Shown here: one piece after another, positions 31,629 to 47,378 of the stretch
Layout of the letters: each line of letters starts with the position of its first letter
Numbering within the stretch: the stretch's first letter is position 1
Assembly: GCF_900111895.1 (NCBI RefSeq)
Contig: NZ_FOKB01000002.1
Coordinates: 620,001-684,000 of the forward strand
DNA from: Pseudomonas simiae
GTDB lineage: Bacteria; Pseudomonadota; Gammaproteobacteria; Pseudomonadales; Pseudomonadaceae
Direction of reading: 5' to 3'
DNA: 64,000 nt
Made by a program: the position numbers and the translations under genes
The notes under the pieces: generated by a model
The model's input: the letters and a program-made list of their open reading frames with translations, nothing else
Database searches by the model: none
What the model was told of the DNA's origin: nothing

Positions 31629-32948
31629 ATGAAACCAACCCTGCCGGCCACACTCCTGCGTACCCTGGCCCCCTGGCGTAACGCGCCGGCCTGGCATATC
31701 GCATTCTCCGGCGGTCTCGACTCCACCGTCCTGTTGCACCTTCTGGCCTCGCTGGCCAAACTTGAAAATCTGCCTGTTCTCAGTGCCGTCCATATCCACC
31801 ATGGCCTGCAAGCTGCTGCCGATGCGTGGCCCGCGCATTGCCAATCGGTCTGCGACAGCCTGGGCGTGCCCTTGCGGGTCATGCGCGTGAAGGTGCAACC
31901 CGGCGCCAGTCTTGAGCAGGCAGCCCGCGATGCACGCTATCAGGCGTTTGCCGAGGTGACCGGGGCAGGGCACGTATTGTTCACTGGCCAGCATCGCGAC
32001 GATCAGGCCGAAACCCTGATCTTTCGTCTCTTGCGCGGGGCAGGGGTGCGAGGGTTGGCGGCCATGCCTGGGTATCGCCCATTGTCGGGCGGGCATGTGG
32101 TACGGCCATTGTTGAATGCCTCCCGTGGTGAATTGGAGGCCTACGCCCACCAGCATCAATTGAAGTGGATCGAAGATCCCTCCAACGCCGATCCACGTTT
32201 TTCCCGCAATTACCTGCGCCATCATGTATTCCCGACCCTGACGCAACGCTGGCCCCAGGCAGTCTCCAGCCTGGCGCGCACGGCCGAACACTTGGCCGAG
32301 GCACAGGGTCTGCTTGACGAGTTGGCGCAGATGGATCTGCGGGCTGCCGATCAGCCTTCAGCGTTTGCCTGGTTGCCTTTGCCTTCATTGGCGCTTGCGC
32401 CATTACGAGAACTTTCCGATGCCCGCCAGTGCAATGCCTTGCGGCATTGGTTGGCTCCGCTGACTCGAATGCCTGACACCGACCACTGGGCCAGTTGGTA
32501 TGCCCTGCGTGATGCCAAAGGCGATGCACAACCCGTGTGGCACCTGGCCGACGGACAACTGCATCGTTGTGGTGAGCGCATCTGGTGGTTACCTTCAGCG
32601 TGGTCGGCGTTTTCTGACGCATCGGTGCGCTGGCCCGATCCGCAAAACCCACTAGAGTTACCGGGCAACGGTCAGCTGAGATTTATCGGCAACGTCCCCG
32701 AATGCCCATTGGTGATCCGCTATCGCCAGGGGGGCGAAATCGTCGAAGTGCCAGGTCGAGGCCGGCGCGACCTGAAGCGCCTGCTGAATGAAAGTGGTTT
32801 GCCGGGCTTCGTCCGTGGCAGATTGCCGCTGGTCTATCGGGGCGAGCAATTGCTGGCTGTCCCAACCGTCGCGGGGGCATGGGCCAGCTCAACGGATGAC
32901 CGGCAATTACATTGGATGCCACAGACCTGCGATCAAGGTTTGAGCTGA
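31629..32948 (+). CDS. tilS: tRNA(Ile)-lysidine synthase
   Basis: Converts the wobble cytidine of tRNA-Ile(CAU) to lysidine so that it reads AUA. The N-terminal PP-loop SGGLDSTVLLHLLA (about residues 27-40) binds ATP. HIHHGLQAAADAW and FTGQHRDDQAETLIFRLLRGAG are the next family blocks, followed by a substrate-binding middle domain and the C-terminal TilS domain (RGRRDLKRLLNESGLPGFVRGRLPLVY). The ATG at 31629 is chosen; a GTG one codon earlier is also possible. 439 residues is normal for the long form. It supplies an essential function and shows no damage. Confidence 0.97.
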   Translation: MKPTLPATLLRTLAPWRNAPAWHIAFSGGLDSTVLLHLLASLAKLENLPVLSAVHIHHGLQAAADAWPAHCQSVCDSLGVPLRVMRVKVQPGASLEQAARDARYQAFAEVTGAGHVLFTGQHRDDQAETLIFRLLRGAGVRGLAAMPGYRPLSGGHVVRPLLNASRGELEAYAHQHQLKWIEDPSNADPRFSRNYLRHHVFPTLTQRWPQAVSSLARTAEHLAEAQGLLDELAQMDLRAADQPSAFAWLPLPSLALAPLRELSDARQCNALRHWLAPLTRMPDTDHWASWYALRDAKGDAQPVWHLADGQLHRCGERIWWLPSAWSAFSDASVRWPDPQNPLELPGNGQLRFIGNVPECPLVIRYRQGGEIVEVPGRGRRDLKRLLNESGLPGFVRGRLPLVYRGEQLLAVPTVAGAWASSTDDRQLHWMPQTCDQGLS

Positions 32949-32968
32949 TAGAGCCTTTCCGGTAGACT
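32940..32968 (+). promoter_or_regulatory. Sigma-70 promoter upstream of pyrG
   Basis: TTGAGC (32940-32945), 17 bases, then TAGACT (32963-32968). It starts within the tilS stop region and gives a leader of roughly 250 bases before pyrG. Confidence 0.6.
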
Positions 32969-32974
32969 ACGCTC

Positions 32975-35704
<2,730 letters not shown>

Positions 35705-35717
35705 GCGTCGTTTCTCC

Positions 35718-37151
<1,434 letters not shown>

Positions 37152-37335
37152 TCGCTACTTGATGGTAAAACATGCTAAAAAGTCGGCGGATTGCGTCGGA
37201 AAACTCACGACAGTGTGTATTTCGACGCTAATCTGATGGCTATCAAGCACAAGCCTGGTTCTTCCAGGCTTCGTGCTATCAGTTGTTTCAAAAGTTTTGA
37301 ATGGCTGTCTTTTTTCACTGGATACCCGATATTCG

Positions 37336-37614
37336 ATGCGCAGTCCCAATTGGTTGTTCCTCGTCTTGCTCTTGTTGCTGGCTGGCCTGCAGTACCGCCT
37401 ATGGGTGGGTAATGGCAGCTTTGCGCAGGTAAAAGACCTGACCGAGCAAATTGCTGCACAGCACGCCGAAAACGAGATCTTGCTGGAGCGCAACCGCGTC
37501 CTCGATGCCGAAGTGCTTGAGCTGAAAAAAGGTACGGAGACCGTTGAAGAGCGGGCCCGTCATGAACTGGGCATGGTCAAGGAGGGCGAAACCCTCTACC
37601 AGTTGGCCCAATGA
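37336..37614 (+). CDS. ftsB: Cell-division protein FtsB
   Basis: A 92-residue bitopic inner-membrane protein of the divisome FtsQLB complex. A short cytoplasmic start (MRSPN) precedes one transmembrane segment (about residues 6-23, rich in Leu) and a periplasmic coiled coil (VKDLTEQIAAQHAENEILLERN) ending ERARHELGMVKEGETLYQL. The position between eno and ispD is the conserved one. The frame extends upstream to 37273 but that part looks non-coding. Its stop overlaps the ispD start by four bases. Confidence 0.95.
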   Translation: MRSPNWLFLVLLLLLAGLQYRLWVGNGSFAQVKDLTEQIAAQHAENEILLERNRVLDAEVLELKKGTETVEERARHELGMVKEGETLYQLAQ

Positions 37615-38318
37615 ATCGCAGTTTGCCGGCCTTCTGGGCCGTGATTCCTGCCGCGGGCGTCGGTGCCCGTATGGCCGCGGACCGTCCCAAGCAATATTTG
37701 CAGTTGGGCGGGCGCACTATTCTCGAACACAGCCTTGGCTGCTTTCTTGATCATCCAGACCTTAAAGGGTTGGTGGTCAGTATTGCTGTAGATGATCCTT
37801 ATTGGCCAAACCTGCCTTGCGCCAACGACCCACGCATTGTGCGTGCGGACGGAGGCGACGAGCGTTCGGGGTCTGTGCTCAATGCGTTGCTGCAGCTCAA
37901 TGCCCTAGGTGCCAGCGATGACGATTGGGTGTTGGTGCACGATGCTGCGCGCCCCAATTTGAGTCGTGAAGACCTCGACAAACTTCTGTTTGATCTGGCG
38001 GATGACCCGGTGGGCGGCTTGCTGGCCGTGCCGGCCCGCGACACGCTCAAGCGCGTCGACAAGCACGGTCGTGTGGTCGAGACCGTCGATCGCAGCCTGA
38101 TCTGGCAGGCTTATACACCGCAGATGTTCCGCCTGGGTGCTTTGCATCGTGCTTTGGCTGACAGCCTGGTGGCCGATGCCGTGATTACCGATGAAGCTTC
38201 GGCCATGGAATGGTCCGGCCAGGCTCCGCGCCTGATTGAAGGGCGCTCGGACAATATCAAGGTGACCCGGCCGGAGGATTTGGAGTGGTTACGGTTGCGG
38301 TGGGCGAACCGGCGGTAG
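37611..38318 (+). CDS. ispD: 2-C-methyl-D-erythritol 4-phosphate cytidylyltransferase
   Basis: Third MEP-pathway step, joining MEP with CTP. The 235-residue nucleotidyltransferase shows the CTP-binding AAGVGARMAADRPKQYLQL block near residues 13-31, VLVHDAARPNLSREDLD and RRAD-type C-terminal features, with TDEASAMEW as the Asp-binding region. It overlaps ftsB. In E. coli ispD is directly followed by ispF; here a REP and the frm module stand between them. Confidence 0.97.
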   Translation: MNRSLPAFWAVIPAAGVGARMAADRPKQYLQLGGRTILEHSLGCFLDHPDLKGLVVSIAVDDPYWPNLPCANDPRIVRADGGDERSGSVLNALLQLNALGASDDDWVLVHDAARPNLSREDLDKLLFDLADDPVGGLLAVPARDTLKRVDKHGRVVETVDRSLIWQAYTPQMFRLGALHRALADSLVADAVITDEASAMEWSGQAPRLIEGRSDNIKVTRPEDLEWLRLRWANRR

Positions 38319-38340
38319 TCAGTGACATCGAGTCGACCCC

Positions 38341-38423
38341 TTCGCGAGCAAGCCCGCTCCCACTTCTGACCGTGTTACCACTGGGGAAACGCGGCCAAGT
38401 GTGGGAGCGGGCTTGCTCGCGAA
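38341..38423. repeat. REP pair, outward orientation (GTGGGAGCGGG family)
   Basis: TTCGCGAGCAAGCCCGCTCC... (38341-38363) and GTGGGAGCGGGCTTGCTCGC... (38401-38423) are perfect complements over 23 bases but in the reverse layout to the other pairs. It lies between convergent ispD and the LysR gene. Confidence 0.92.
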
Positions 38424-38447
38424 GAGGCCAGTGCAAACACTGAGTAA

Positions 38448-39344
38448 TCAACTGCTGTACTCCGGCTTTTCAGCCAACCCTACCTTCAAAAAATCCACCA
38501 GCTTGCGAACTTTCGGCGACAAATGCCGCTGCTGCGGATACAACGCCCATACCGCCGTATTCGGCGGCTGATGCGCCTCCAGCAACGACACCAACGCGCC
38601 ACTGTGCAGATGCTCCAGCACGTAATAGTCCGGCAGTTGGCACAATCCCACGCCCTGCAACGCCGCATCCAACACAGCCTGCCCACTGTTGCAGCGCCAG
38701 TTTCCCTGCACGCGCTGGGAAAATTCCCGCCCGTCCTGGGCCAGTTGCCAGATATCCGAGCTGCCGATCAGGCAGTTATGCCGGCTCAATTCCGACAAGC
38801 TATGCGGCCGACCGTACCGAGCGAGGTAGGACGGTGATGCACACAAGTACATGCGCCGAGGTGCGAGGCGGCTGGCGACCATGCGCGAATCCTGTAGACG
38901 CCCCAGGCGGATCGCCAGGTCGAGGCCCTCGTGTACCAGGTCCAGCTGGCGGTTGCTCAGCTCGATATCCACCCGCAACTGCGGATAGAGCCCCATGAAC
39001 CGCGTGACCAGCGGCACGATAAAGCGCTCGCCGTAAGCCACGGCGCAGGTCATGCGCAACATGCCCTTGGGTTCGCTGGTGAGGTCGCCGACCGCGCGCA
39101 AGGCTTCTTCGCGACCGTCCTGCAGGCGCTGGCAATGTTGCAGGAAGGTCTGGCCCGCTTCAGTCAGGGTCACCTTGCGCGTACTGCGGTACAGCAAACG
39201 TGTTTGCAGGCGTTCTTCCAGGCGCGCCACCTGCCGGCTGATGTGAGACGACGACACTCCCAGTCGCTCTGCCGCGGCCGTGAATTGGCTGCATTCGGCC
39301 ACGGCGACAAACTCATCGATACCTTCCCAGCGGTTCTCAAGCAC
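38448..39344 (-). CDS. LysR-family transcriptional regulator
   Basis: A 298-residue LysR protein, starting at GTG (39344) with AGGGA upstream. The winged helix-turn-helix occupies about residues 10-60 (DEFVAVAECSQFTAAAERLGVSSSHISRQVARLEERL) and is followed by the linker helix and an effector-binding domain from about residue 90. It is divergent from frmA with 109 bases between, so formaldehyde detoxification genes are a plausible target. The effector is unknown. Confidence 0.9.
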   Translation of the reverse strand: MLENRWEGIDEFVAVAECSQFTAAAERLGVSSSHISRQVARLEERLQTRLLYRSTRKVTLTEAGQTFLQHCQRLQDGREEALRAVGDLTSEPKGMLRMTCAVAYGERFIVPLVTRFMGLYPQLRVDIELSNRQLDLVHEGLDLAIRLGRLQDSRMVASRLAPRRMYLCASPSYLARYGRPHSLSELSRHNCLIGSSDIWQLAQDGREFSQRVQGNWRCNSGQAVLDAALQGVGLCQLPDYYVLEHLHSGALVSLLEAHQPPNTAVWALYPQQRHLSPKVRKLVDFLKVGLAEKPEYSS

Positions 39345-39369
39345 GTCGATTGTCCCTGTACAGCAATAA

Positions 39370-40566
<1,197 letters not shown>

Positions 40567-40574
40567 GGTCGGCC

Positions 40575-41420
40575 ATGAGTCTGGAAAACCTGTCGTGCCA
40601 GAAAAGCTTCGGCGGCTGGCACAAACGCTACAAGCATCATTCCGATGTGCTCGGTTGCGACATGACGTTCGCCGTCTACCTGCCGCCGCAAGCGGAGCAG
40701 GGCAGCAAGTTGCCGGTGCTGTACTGGCTGTCCGGTCTCACCTGCACCGATGAGAACTTCATGCAGAAGGCCGGCGCCCAGCGCATGGCTGCCGAACTGG
40801 GGTTGATCATCGTTGCGCCGGACACCAGCCCGCGTGGGCCGGGTGTGCCGGGCGATCCGGATAATGCTTGGGATTTCGGCCTCGGTGCCGGCTTCTATCT
40901 GAATGCCACGCAGGAGCCGTGGGCCAAGCACTATCGGATGCATGACTACGTGGTGCAGGAATTGCCTGCATTGGTTGAAGCGCATTTTCCGGCTTCGGAC
41001 AAACGCGGCATCAGCGGCCACTCCATGGGCGGCCACGGGGCGCTGGTGTGCGCATTGCGCAACCCAGGACGTTACCTGTCGGTGTCGGCCTTTTCGCCGA
41101 TCAACAACCCGATGGATTGCCCGTGGGGTCAGAAAGCCTTCTCGCGTTATTTGGGCGAAGAGCGTTCGAAGTGGCGTGAGTGGGACGCCTGCGTGCTGAT
41201 CAGCGAAGCCTCGGAAAAGCTGCCGCTGCTGGTGGACCAGGGCGATCGCGACGATTTTCTCGCCGTGCAACTCAAGCCTGAAGCCCTGCAGCAAGCGGCC
41301 AAGGCGGCCAACCATCCGCTGGAGCTGCGCCTGCAACCTGGCTATGACCACAGCTACTTCTTTATCGCCAGCTTCATCGAAGACCATTTGCGACACCATG
41401 GCCGCGCTTTGCTCGGTTAA
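40575..41420 (+). CDS. fghA: S-formylglutathione hydrolase
   Basis: Hydrolyses the FrmA product to formate and glutathione. The 281-residue alpha/beta hydrolase has its nucleophile serine in the [10 protein letters not shown] elbow near residue 148, the Asp in DQGDRDDFL and the His in [11 protein letters not shown]. The sequence around [25 protein letters not shown] is typical of the esterase D family. It probably shares the frmA promoter and ends 24 bases before the ispF terminator. Confidence 0.97.
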   Translation: MSLENLSCQKSFGGWHKRYKHHSDVLGCDMTFAVYLPPQAEQGSKLPVLYWLSGLTCTDENFMQKAGAQRMAAELGLIIVAPDTSPRGPGVPGDPDNAWDFGLGAGFYLNATQEPWAKHYRMHDYVVQELPALVEAHFPASDKRGISGHSMGGHGALVCALRNPGRYLSVSAFSPINNPMDCPWGQKAFSRYLGEERSKWREWDACVLISEASEKLPLLVDQGDRDDFLAVQLKPEALQQAAKAANHPLELRLQPGYDHSYFFIASFIEDHLRHHGRALLG

Positions 41421-41435
41421 TGTGAGGCAAAAGTA

Positions 41436-41474
41436 GGTAGAATCACGCCCTGAATTAAATCGGGGCGTTTTTTT
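41436..41474 (+). terminator. Terminator abutting the ispF start codon, with overlapping -10
   Basis: ACGCCCTGA pairs with TCGGGGCGT (41445-41453 with 41460-41468, one G-T wobble) around ATTAAA and is followed by seven T (41468-41474). The next base is the A of the ispF ATG. The 3' arm GGGG is also the only ribosome-binding candidate of ispF. A -10-like GG-TAGAAT (41436-41443) sits just ahead of the stem. Confidence 0.85.
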
Positions 41475-41948
41475 ATGCGTATTGGCCACGGCTACGATGT
41501 GCACCGTTTCGCTGAAGGCGATTTCATCACCCTGGGCGGTGTGCGCATTGCACACCACCAGGGTTTGCTGGCTCATTCCGACGGCGACGTTGTGTTGCAC
41601 GCCTTGAGCGATGCCTTGCTCGGTGCCGCGGCGTTGGGCGATATCGGCAAGCACTTTCCGGACACTGACCCTACCTTCAAGGGCGCGGATAGCCGCGTAC
41701 TGCTGCGTCATGTGGTCGGCCTGATCCACGCCAAAGGCTGGAAGGTCGGCAACGTCGACAACACCATCGTGGCCCAGGCGCCGAAGATGGCCCCCCATAT
41801 CGAGTCGATGCGCGCGCTGATTGCCGCCGACCTGCACATTGAACTGGATCAAGTGAACGTGAAAGCCACCACCACCGAAAAGCTCGGCTTCACCGGTCGT
41901 GAAGAGGGCATCGCCGTGCACTCCGTCGCCTTGTTGCTGCGCGCATGA
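41475..41948 (+). CDS. ispF: 2-C-methyl-D-erythritol 2,4-cyclodiphosphate synthase
   Basis: Fifth MEP-pathway enzyme, a trimer with zinc held by Asp8 and His10 in [12 protein letters not shown] and His in [18 protein letters not shown]. The 157-residue length and the [20 protein letters not shown] block are standard. It overlaps truD by four bases. Its start codon lies directly after a terminator T-run, so its expression must come from a promoter that starts inside or after that hairpin, or from read-through. Confidence 0.97.
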   Translation: MRIGHGYDVHRFAEGDFITLGGVRIAHHQGLLAHSDGDVVLHALSDALLGAAALGDIGKHFPDTDPTFKGADSRVLLRHVVGLIHAKGWKVGNVDNTIVAQAPKMAPHIESMRALIAADLHIELDQVNVKATTTEKLGFTGREEGIAVHSVALLLRA

Positions 41949-42990
41949 ATGACTTGCAACTATTGGGTCCACGGGCCTATGGCGAGGCCTTGGGCCGTGC
42001 GGTGCTGAAGGCAACGGCCGAAGACTTCCAGGTCGACGAGGTGCTGGATATCCCGCTGACCGGCGAGGGTGAACACCTGTGGTTGTGGGTGGAGAAGCGC
42101 GGGCTCAACACCGAGGAAGCTGCGCGGCGGATTGCCAAGGCGGCTGGCGTGCCGTTGCGCACCGTCAGCTATGCCGGGCTCAAGGACCGCCAGGCGTTGA
42201 CTCGCCAATGGTTCAGCGTGCAGCTGCCCGGCAAGGCCGATCCGGACATGAGCGCGGCGGAGAATGACACGCTCAAGATCCTCAAGACCGCCCGCCACAA
42301 GCGCAAGCTGCAGCGCGGTGCACACTCAGCCAATGGTTTCACCTTGCGCCTGACCCAGTTGGCCGGTGATACCGCAGCCATCGACGCGCGGTTGCAACTG
42401 ATTGCACAGCACGGCATTCCCAACTATTTCGGCGCCCAGCGTTTTGGCCACAACGGCGGCAACGTGGTGGACGCCCGTGAGTGGGCCGCGCGCAGGGCGT
42501 TGCCGGAGCAGCGCAACGTGCGTTCGCGTTTGCTCTCCACGGCGCGCAGCTTCCTGTTCAACAAAGTGTTGGCGGCGCGTGTGGCCGATGGATCTTGGCA
42601 GCGTGCCCAGGTCGGCGATTTGCTCGCCTTTACCGACAGCCGCAGTTTTTTCCCGGCGGGGGAGGCCGAATGCAGCGACCCACGCCTGGCGATCCTGGAC
42701 CTGCACCCGACCGGGCCACAGTGGGGTGAGGGCGATTCGCCGGCCAGTGGTGCAACCTTTGAGCTTGAACAGGCCGTTGCCGCCGGTGAAGCCGACCTGC
42801 GCGATTGGCTGGTGAATGCCGGTATGAGCCAGGAACGTCGCATTCTGCGACTGCCCATTGGCGGTTTGACGTGGCATTATCCCTCGCTGGACATTCTGCA
42901 ATTGGAATTCGTCCTGCCGGCCGGATGCTTCGCCACTGTCTTGGTGCGCGAGCTTGTGGATCTGGTGCCGGTGGGGCAGACGGACAACCC

Positions 42991-43003
<13 letters not shown>
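41945..43003 (+). CDS. truD: tRNA pseudouridine(13) synthase
   Basis: Makes pseudouridine at position 13 of tRNA-Glu. The 352-residue TruD family protein has the catalytic Asp in [18 protein letters not shown] (Asp81), the [15 protein letters not shown] block and a TRUD insertion domain (about residues 155-305). The [19 protein letters not shown] segment is another family signature. It overlaps ispF (ATGA) upstream and surE by 13 bases downstream. Confidence 0.97.
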
Positions 43004-44417
<1,414 letters not shown>

Positions 44418-44626
44418 TCATTTGTTCGCAGGCAGTGAATTCTGTTGGCGTGGATGTGTCTTACGGCGGGGTCTATCGAGTCAACATGATCGGGCGCCGG
44501 CATTAAACACGATGAATGTTTCGTTTCAGTCGTATGCCGGTAAAAAGCCAATGCCCAGTTATACTTGCGTCATATTTCAAGCCTGATACAGGCGTTCATA
44601 TTCAGCCACCACAAAGGGAGCGGCGG

Positions 44627-45463
44627 GTGAGTCTCACAGGTCTTGCGCAGCGTATGAGTAAAACAAGCTTTCATCGACTGGTGCTTGGCCTCGTCTTCAG
44701 TTCCGTGTTGGTCGGGTGCTCCAGCTCGCCAAGCAGCGGCGCACGAGTGGTTGACCGTAACAATGCGGTACCGCAAAAGCCGACGGTGACCACCGGGCAA
44801 TACGTGGTGCGCAAGGGCGATACGATGTTCTCGATCGCCTTCCGTTATGGCTGGGATTACAAGGCGCTTGCAGCTCGTAACAATATTCCCGTGCCCTACA
44901 CGATACATCCTGGTCAGACGATTCGCTTCGACGGCCGCACCGGTTCAACCCCTACGACAGTTGTGACAAACACCGGATCTTCGCCGTCGTCTTCGAGCAA
45001 AACCACCATTATCACAAGGCCTGCAGGTACCGCCAAACCGGCGTCTGCGGCCAAGCCGGCACCCGCGCCGTTGCCGCCTGCCGGGCCTGCGCCGACCGGT
45101 TGGGGATGGCCCTCGAACGGCGTGTTGATTGGAAAATTCTCTTCAAACGGTAGTTTGAATAAAGGCATTGATATCGCCGGGGATTTGGGACAGCCTGTTT
45201 TAGCTGCGTCTGATGGGACAGTGGTGTACGCCGGGAGTGGTTTACGGGGCTACGGCGAGCTGGTCATCATCAAACACAGTGATACCTACGTCAGTGCTTA
45301 CGGCCACAACCGTAGGCTGTTGGTTCGGGAGGGGCAGCAGGTCAAGGTCGGACAGACAATTGCTGAAATGGGGTCAACTGGTACAGACCGGGTGAAACTG
45401 CACTTTGAGATTCGCCGCCAAGGGAAGCCTGTAGATCCTCTGCAATTCCTACCCCGTCGTTGA
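44627..45463 (+). CDS. nlpD: Murein hydrolase activator NlpD (LysM and LytM-domain lipoprotein)
   Basis: An outer-membrane lipoprotein that activates the amidase AmiC at the septum. From the GTG at 44627 (AAGGGAG ribosome binding site) the lipobox LVGC places the lipidated cysteine at residue 31. A LysM peptidoglycan-binding domain (YVVRKGDTMFSIAFRYGWDYKAL) covers about 58-102, a Pro/Ala/Ser-rich linker follows, and the M23/LytM domain occupies about 175-275. The first zinc ligand is replaced: the usual HxGID reads NKGID, so it is probably catalytically inactive, as in other NlpD. A TATACT at 44560-44565 could be its -10. The rpoS promoter is normally inside this gene. Confidence 0.95.
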   Translation: MSLTGLAQRMSKTSFHRLVLGLVFSSVLVGCSSSPSSGARVVDRNNAVPQKPTVTTGQYVVRKGDTMFSIAFRYGWDYKALAARNNIPVPYTIHPGQTIRFDGRTGSTPTTVVTNTGSSPSSSSKTTIITRPAGTAKPASAAKPAPAPLPPAGPAPTGWGWPSNGVLIGKFSSNGSLNKGIDIAGDLGQPVLAASDGTVVYAGSGLRGYGELVIIKHSDTYVSAYGHNRRLLVREGQQVKVGQTIAEMGSTGTDRVKLHFEIRRQGKPVDPLQFLPRR

Positions 45464-45473
45464 TGTGTTGCAC

Positions 45474-45504
45474 AGCCTGTTCCCTCACGTAGAAGGAACA
45501 GGCT
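45474..45504 (+). promoter_or_regulatory. Hairpin in the rpoS leader
   Basis: A perfect 10-base inverted repeat, AGCCTGTTCC and GGAACAGGCT, encloses an 11-base loop. It starts 11 bases after the nlpD stop and ends about 65 bases before the rpoS ATG; there is no T-run, so it is not a terminator. A GGA sits at the loop edge, which could be an RsmA/CsrA contact. The function is inferred. Confidence 0.6.
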
Positions 45505-45569
45505 CCAGCGTTGCCAAGGATAAAGGCGCCGCTTGAGCTTGAGGTCGAACTCACCAAAGGACTATAACA

Positions 45570-46574
45570 ATGGCTCTCAGTAAAGAAGCGCCGGAGTTTG
45601 ACATCGACGATGAGGTTCTCCTTATGGAGGCCGGTATCGATACGGAATCGATGTCGAATGAGGGACCAGCTGTACCTTCAGTTCGCACCAAATCCAAGAA
45701 CGCCACCGCATTAAAGCAACACAAGTACATTGACTACACGCGGGCGCTCGATGCGACCCAGCTGTACCTCAATGAAATCGGTTTTTCCCCTCTGCTTACC
45801 CCCGAAGAAGAAGTCCATTTTGCGCGCTTGTCGCAAAAGGGCGATCCGGCTGGGCGCAAGCGCATGATTGAAAGCAACCTGCGCCTGGTGGTGAAAATCG
45901 CCCGACGCTATGTCAATCGTGGGCTGTCCCTGTTGGACTTGATCGAGGAAGGCAACCTGGGCTTGATCCGGGCGGTGGAGAAGTTCGACCCTGAGCGGGG
46001 CTTCCGCTTTTCAACCTATGCCACCTGGTGGATTCGCCAGACCATCGAACGGGCGATCATGAATCAGACCCGCACGATCCGGTTGCCGATCCATGTGGTC
46101 AAGGAGCTCAACGTCTACCTGCGGGCGGCACGTGAGCTTACCCAAAAACTCGATCATGAACCTTCGCCCGAAGAAATCGCCAACCTGCTGGAAAAACCGG
46201 TAGGGGAGGTCAAGCGCATGCTGGGTCTCAATGAGCGGGTGTCTTCGGTCGATGTCTCGCTGGGTCCGGATTCGGATAAAACCCTGCTGGACACCCTGAC
46301 GGATGATCGTCCTACCGATCCTTGCGAGCTGTTGCAGGACGATGATCTTTCCCAAAGCATTGACCAGTGGCTGTCGGAACTCACGGACAAGCAGCGTGAG
46401 GTGGTGATTCGCCGCTTCGGCCTGCGCGGCCATGAGAGCAGCACCCTGGAAGACGTAGGCCTGGAGATCGGCCTGACCCGTGAGCGGGTGCGGCAGATCC
46501 AGGTGGAGGGGCTCAAGCGTCTGCGTGAGATCCTCGAGAAGAATGGCTTGTCGAGTGAGTCGTTGTTTCAATAA
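45570..46574 (+). CDS. rpoS: RNA polymerase sigma factor RpoS (sigma-38)
   Basis: Stationary-phase and stress sigma factor, 334 residues. Region 1.2 and 2 contain [74 protein letters not shown] (core and -10 recognition), region 3 includes [23 protein letters not shown], and region 4 ends [31 protein letters not shown] with the -35 helix-turn-helix. AAAGGA precedes the ATG. The leader hairpin upstream and the nlpD context suggest control at both transcription and translation. Confidence 0.99.
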   Translation: MALSKEAPEFDIDDEVLLMEAGIDTESMSNEGPAVPSVRTKSKNATALKQHKYIDYTRALDATQLYLNEIGFSPLLTPEEEVHFARLSQKGDPAGRKRMIESNLRLVVKIARRYVNRGLSLLDLIEEGNLGLIRAVEKFDPERGFRFSTYATWWIRQTIERAIMNQTRTIRLPIHVVKELNVYLRAARELTQKLDHEPSPEEIANLLEKPVGEVKRMLGLNERVSSVDVSLGPDSDKTLLDTLTDDRPTDPCELLQDDDLSQSIDQWLSELTDKQREVVIRRFGLRGHESSTLEDVGLEIGLTRERVRQIQVEGLKRLREILEKNGLSSESLFQ

Positions 46575-46591
46575 GCGACGCAGGACCCAAT

Positions 46592-46678
46592 GTGGGAGCG
46601 GGCTTGCTCGCGAAGGCGATGGATCAGTCAGTACATCTGTAACTGACGCACCGCATTCGCGAGCAAGCCCGCTCCCAC
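46592..46678. repeat. REP pair (GTGGGAGCGGG family)
   Basis: Inverted copies of GTGGGAGCGGGCTTGCTCGC and its complement, in the inward layout, followed by ATTTTTTTG. With that T-run it can serve as the rpoS terminator. It lies between convergent rpoS and the cold-shock gene. Confidence 0.92.
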
Positions 46679-46728
46679 ATTTTTTTGTGCTCGGCCATTA
46701 CATCGCAAGCAGCACCGAATGACAGGCA

Positions 46729-46757
46729 TAAAAAAACCCCGCTTTTAAGGGCGGGGT
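46729..46757 (-). terminator. Terminator of the cold-shock gene
   Basis: On the reverse strand GACCCCGC pairs with GCGGGG(T) around CTTAAAAG-type bases and is followed by TTTTTTT. It lies 24 bases after the gene's stop codon. Confidence 0.85.
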
Positions 46758-46780
46758 CTTTTCGACTAAGTCAGTACAAG

Positions 46781-46990
46781 TTAGATAACTTGAACTTCTT
46801 CAGCTTGCATGCCTTTCTGACCGCGGGTAGCGATGAAAGAAACCTGTTGGCCTTCTTTCAGGCTTTTGAAGCCGTCGGATTGGATAGCTTTGAAGTGAAC
46901 GAACAGGTCGTCACCGGATTGTGGAGTGATGAAGCCGAAGCCTTTTTCATCGTTGAACCACTTAACGGTACCAGTTTGGCGATTAGACAT
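46781..46990 (-). CDS. Cold-shock domain protein (CspA family)
   Basis: A 69-residue single cold-shock domain. RNP1 reads KGFGFI (16-21) and RNP2 reads LFVHF (29-33), with aromatic residues placed to stack on RNA or single-stranded DNA; the start [16 protein letters not shown] is typical. CCAAGGAGAT precedes the ATG. Whether it is cold-inducible or constitutive cannot be read from the protein; a long leader upstream suggests post-transcriptional control. Confidence 0.95.
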   Translation of the reverse strand: MSNRQTGTVKWFNDEKGFGFITPQSGDDLFVHFKAIQSDGFKSLKEGQQVSFIATRGQKGMQAEEVQVI

Positions 46991-47150
46991 GGTGTATCTC
47001 CTTGGACAAAGTTAACTGCGACTCAGGAAAAGCCCTGGCCGAGACTGAGTGCAAAGAGCAGGAAAAATTCTTGGAGATGGTTGGATCGAAATTCAACATA
47101 TCGTGTAGAGATTCTCAGTGACACAAGCAGCACAGTGGCGCCACCTTAAC
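46991..47150 (-). promoter_or_regulatory. Long leader of the cold-shock gene (approximate extent)
   Basis: No other gene is visible between 46991 and the dcd promoter. The stretch next to the cold-shock ATG is moderately AT-rich and non-coding, as expected for the long 5' leaders through which CspA-type mRNAs change structure with temperature. The exact transcript start was not found; the right boundary is approximate. Confidence 0.35.
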
Positions 47151-47307
47151 CCTTTTTCCGGGACGTGCCAATGATATTTCCGAAGGTTTCTCCAAATTCG
47201 TGACTGGCGGTGGTATTTCTGCTCACTGGCATGCCCATACATATCCCGGCCCCGCTAGCTGCGGCTTATGGCAGGCGGCGCATTCGTCAAGAAAAGGCCC
47301 GCGGCCT

Positions 47308-47336
47308 TTGAACCCCAACGCCGGCCCCGGTAAGAT
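47308..47336 (+). promoter_or_regulatory. Sigma-70 promoter of dcd
   Basis: TTGAAC (47308-47313), 17 bases, TAAGAT (47331-47336), 42 bases ahead of the dcd ATG. This is one of the best promoter matches in the window. Confidence 0.65.
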
Positions 47337-47378
47337 GCCCCACAGAATTTTTCCACCTCGCTATTCAGGACACACGCC

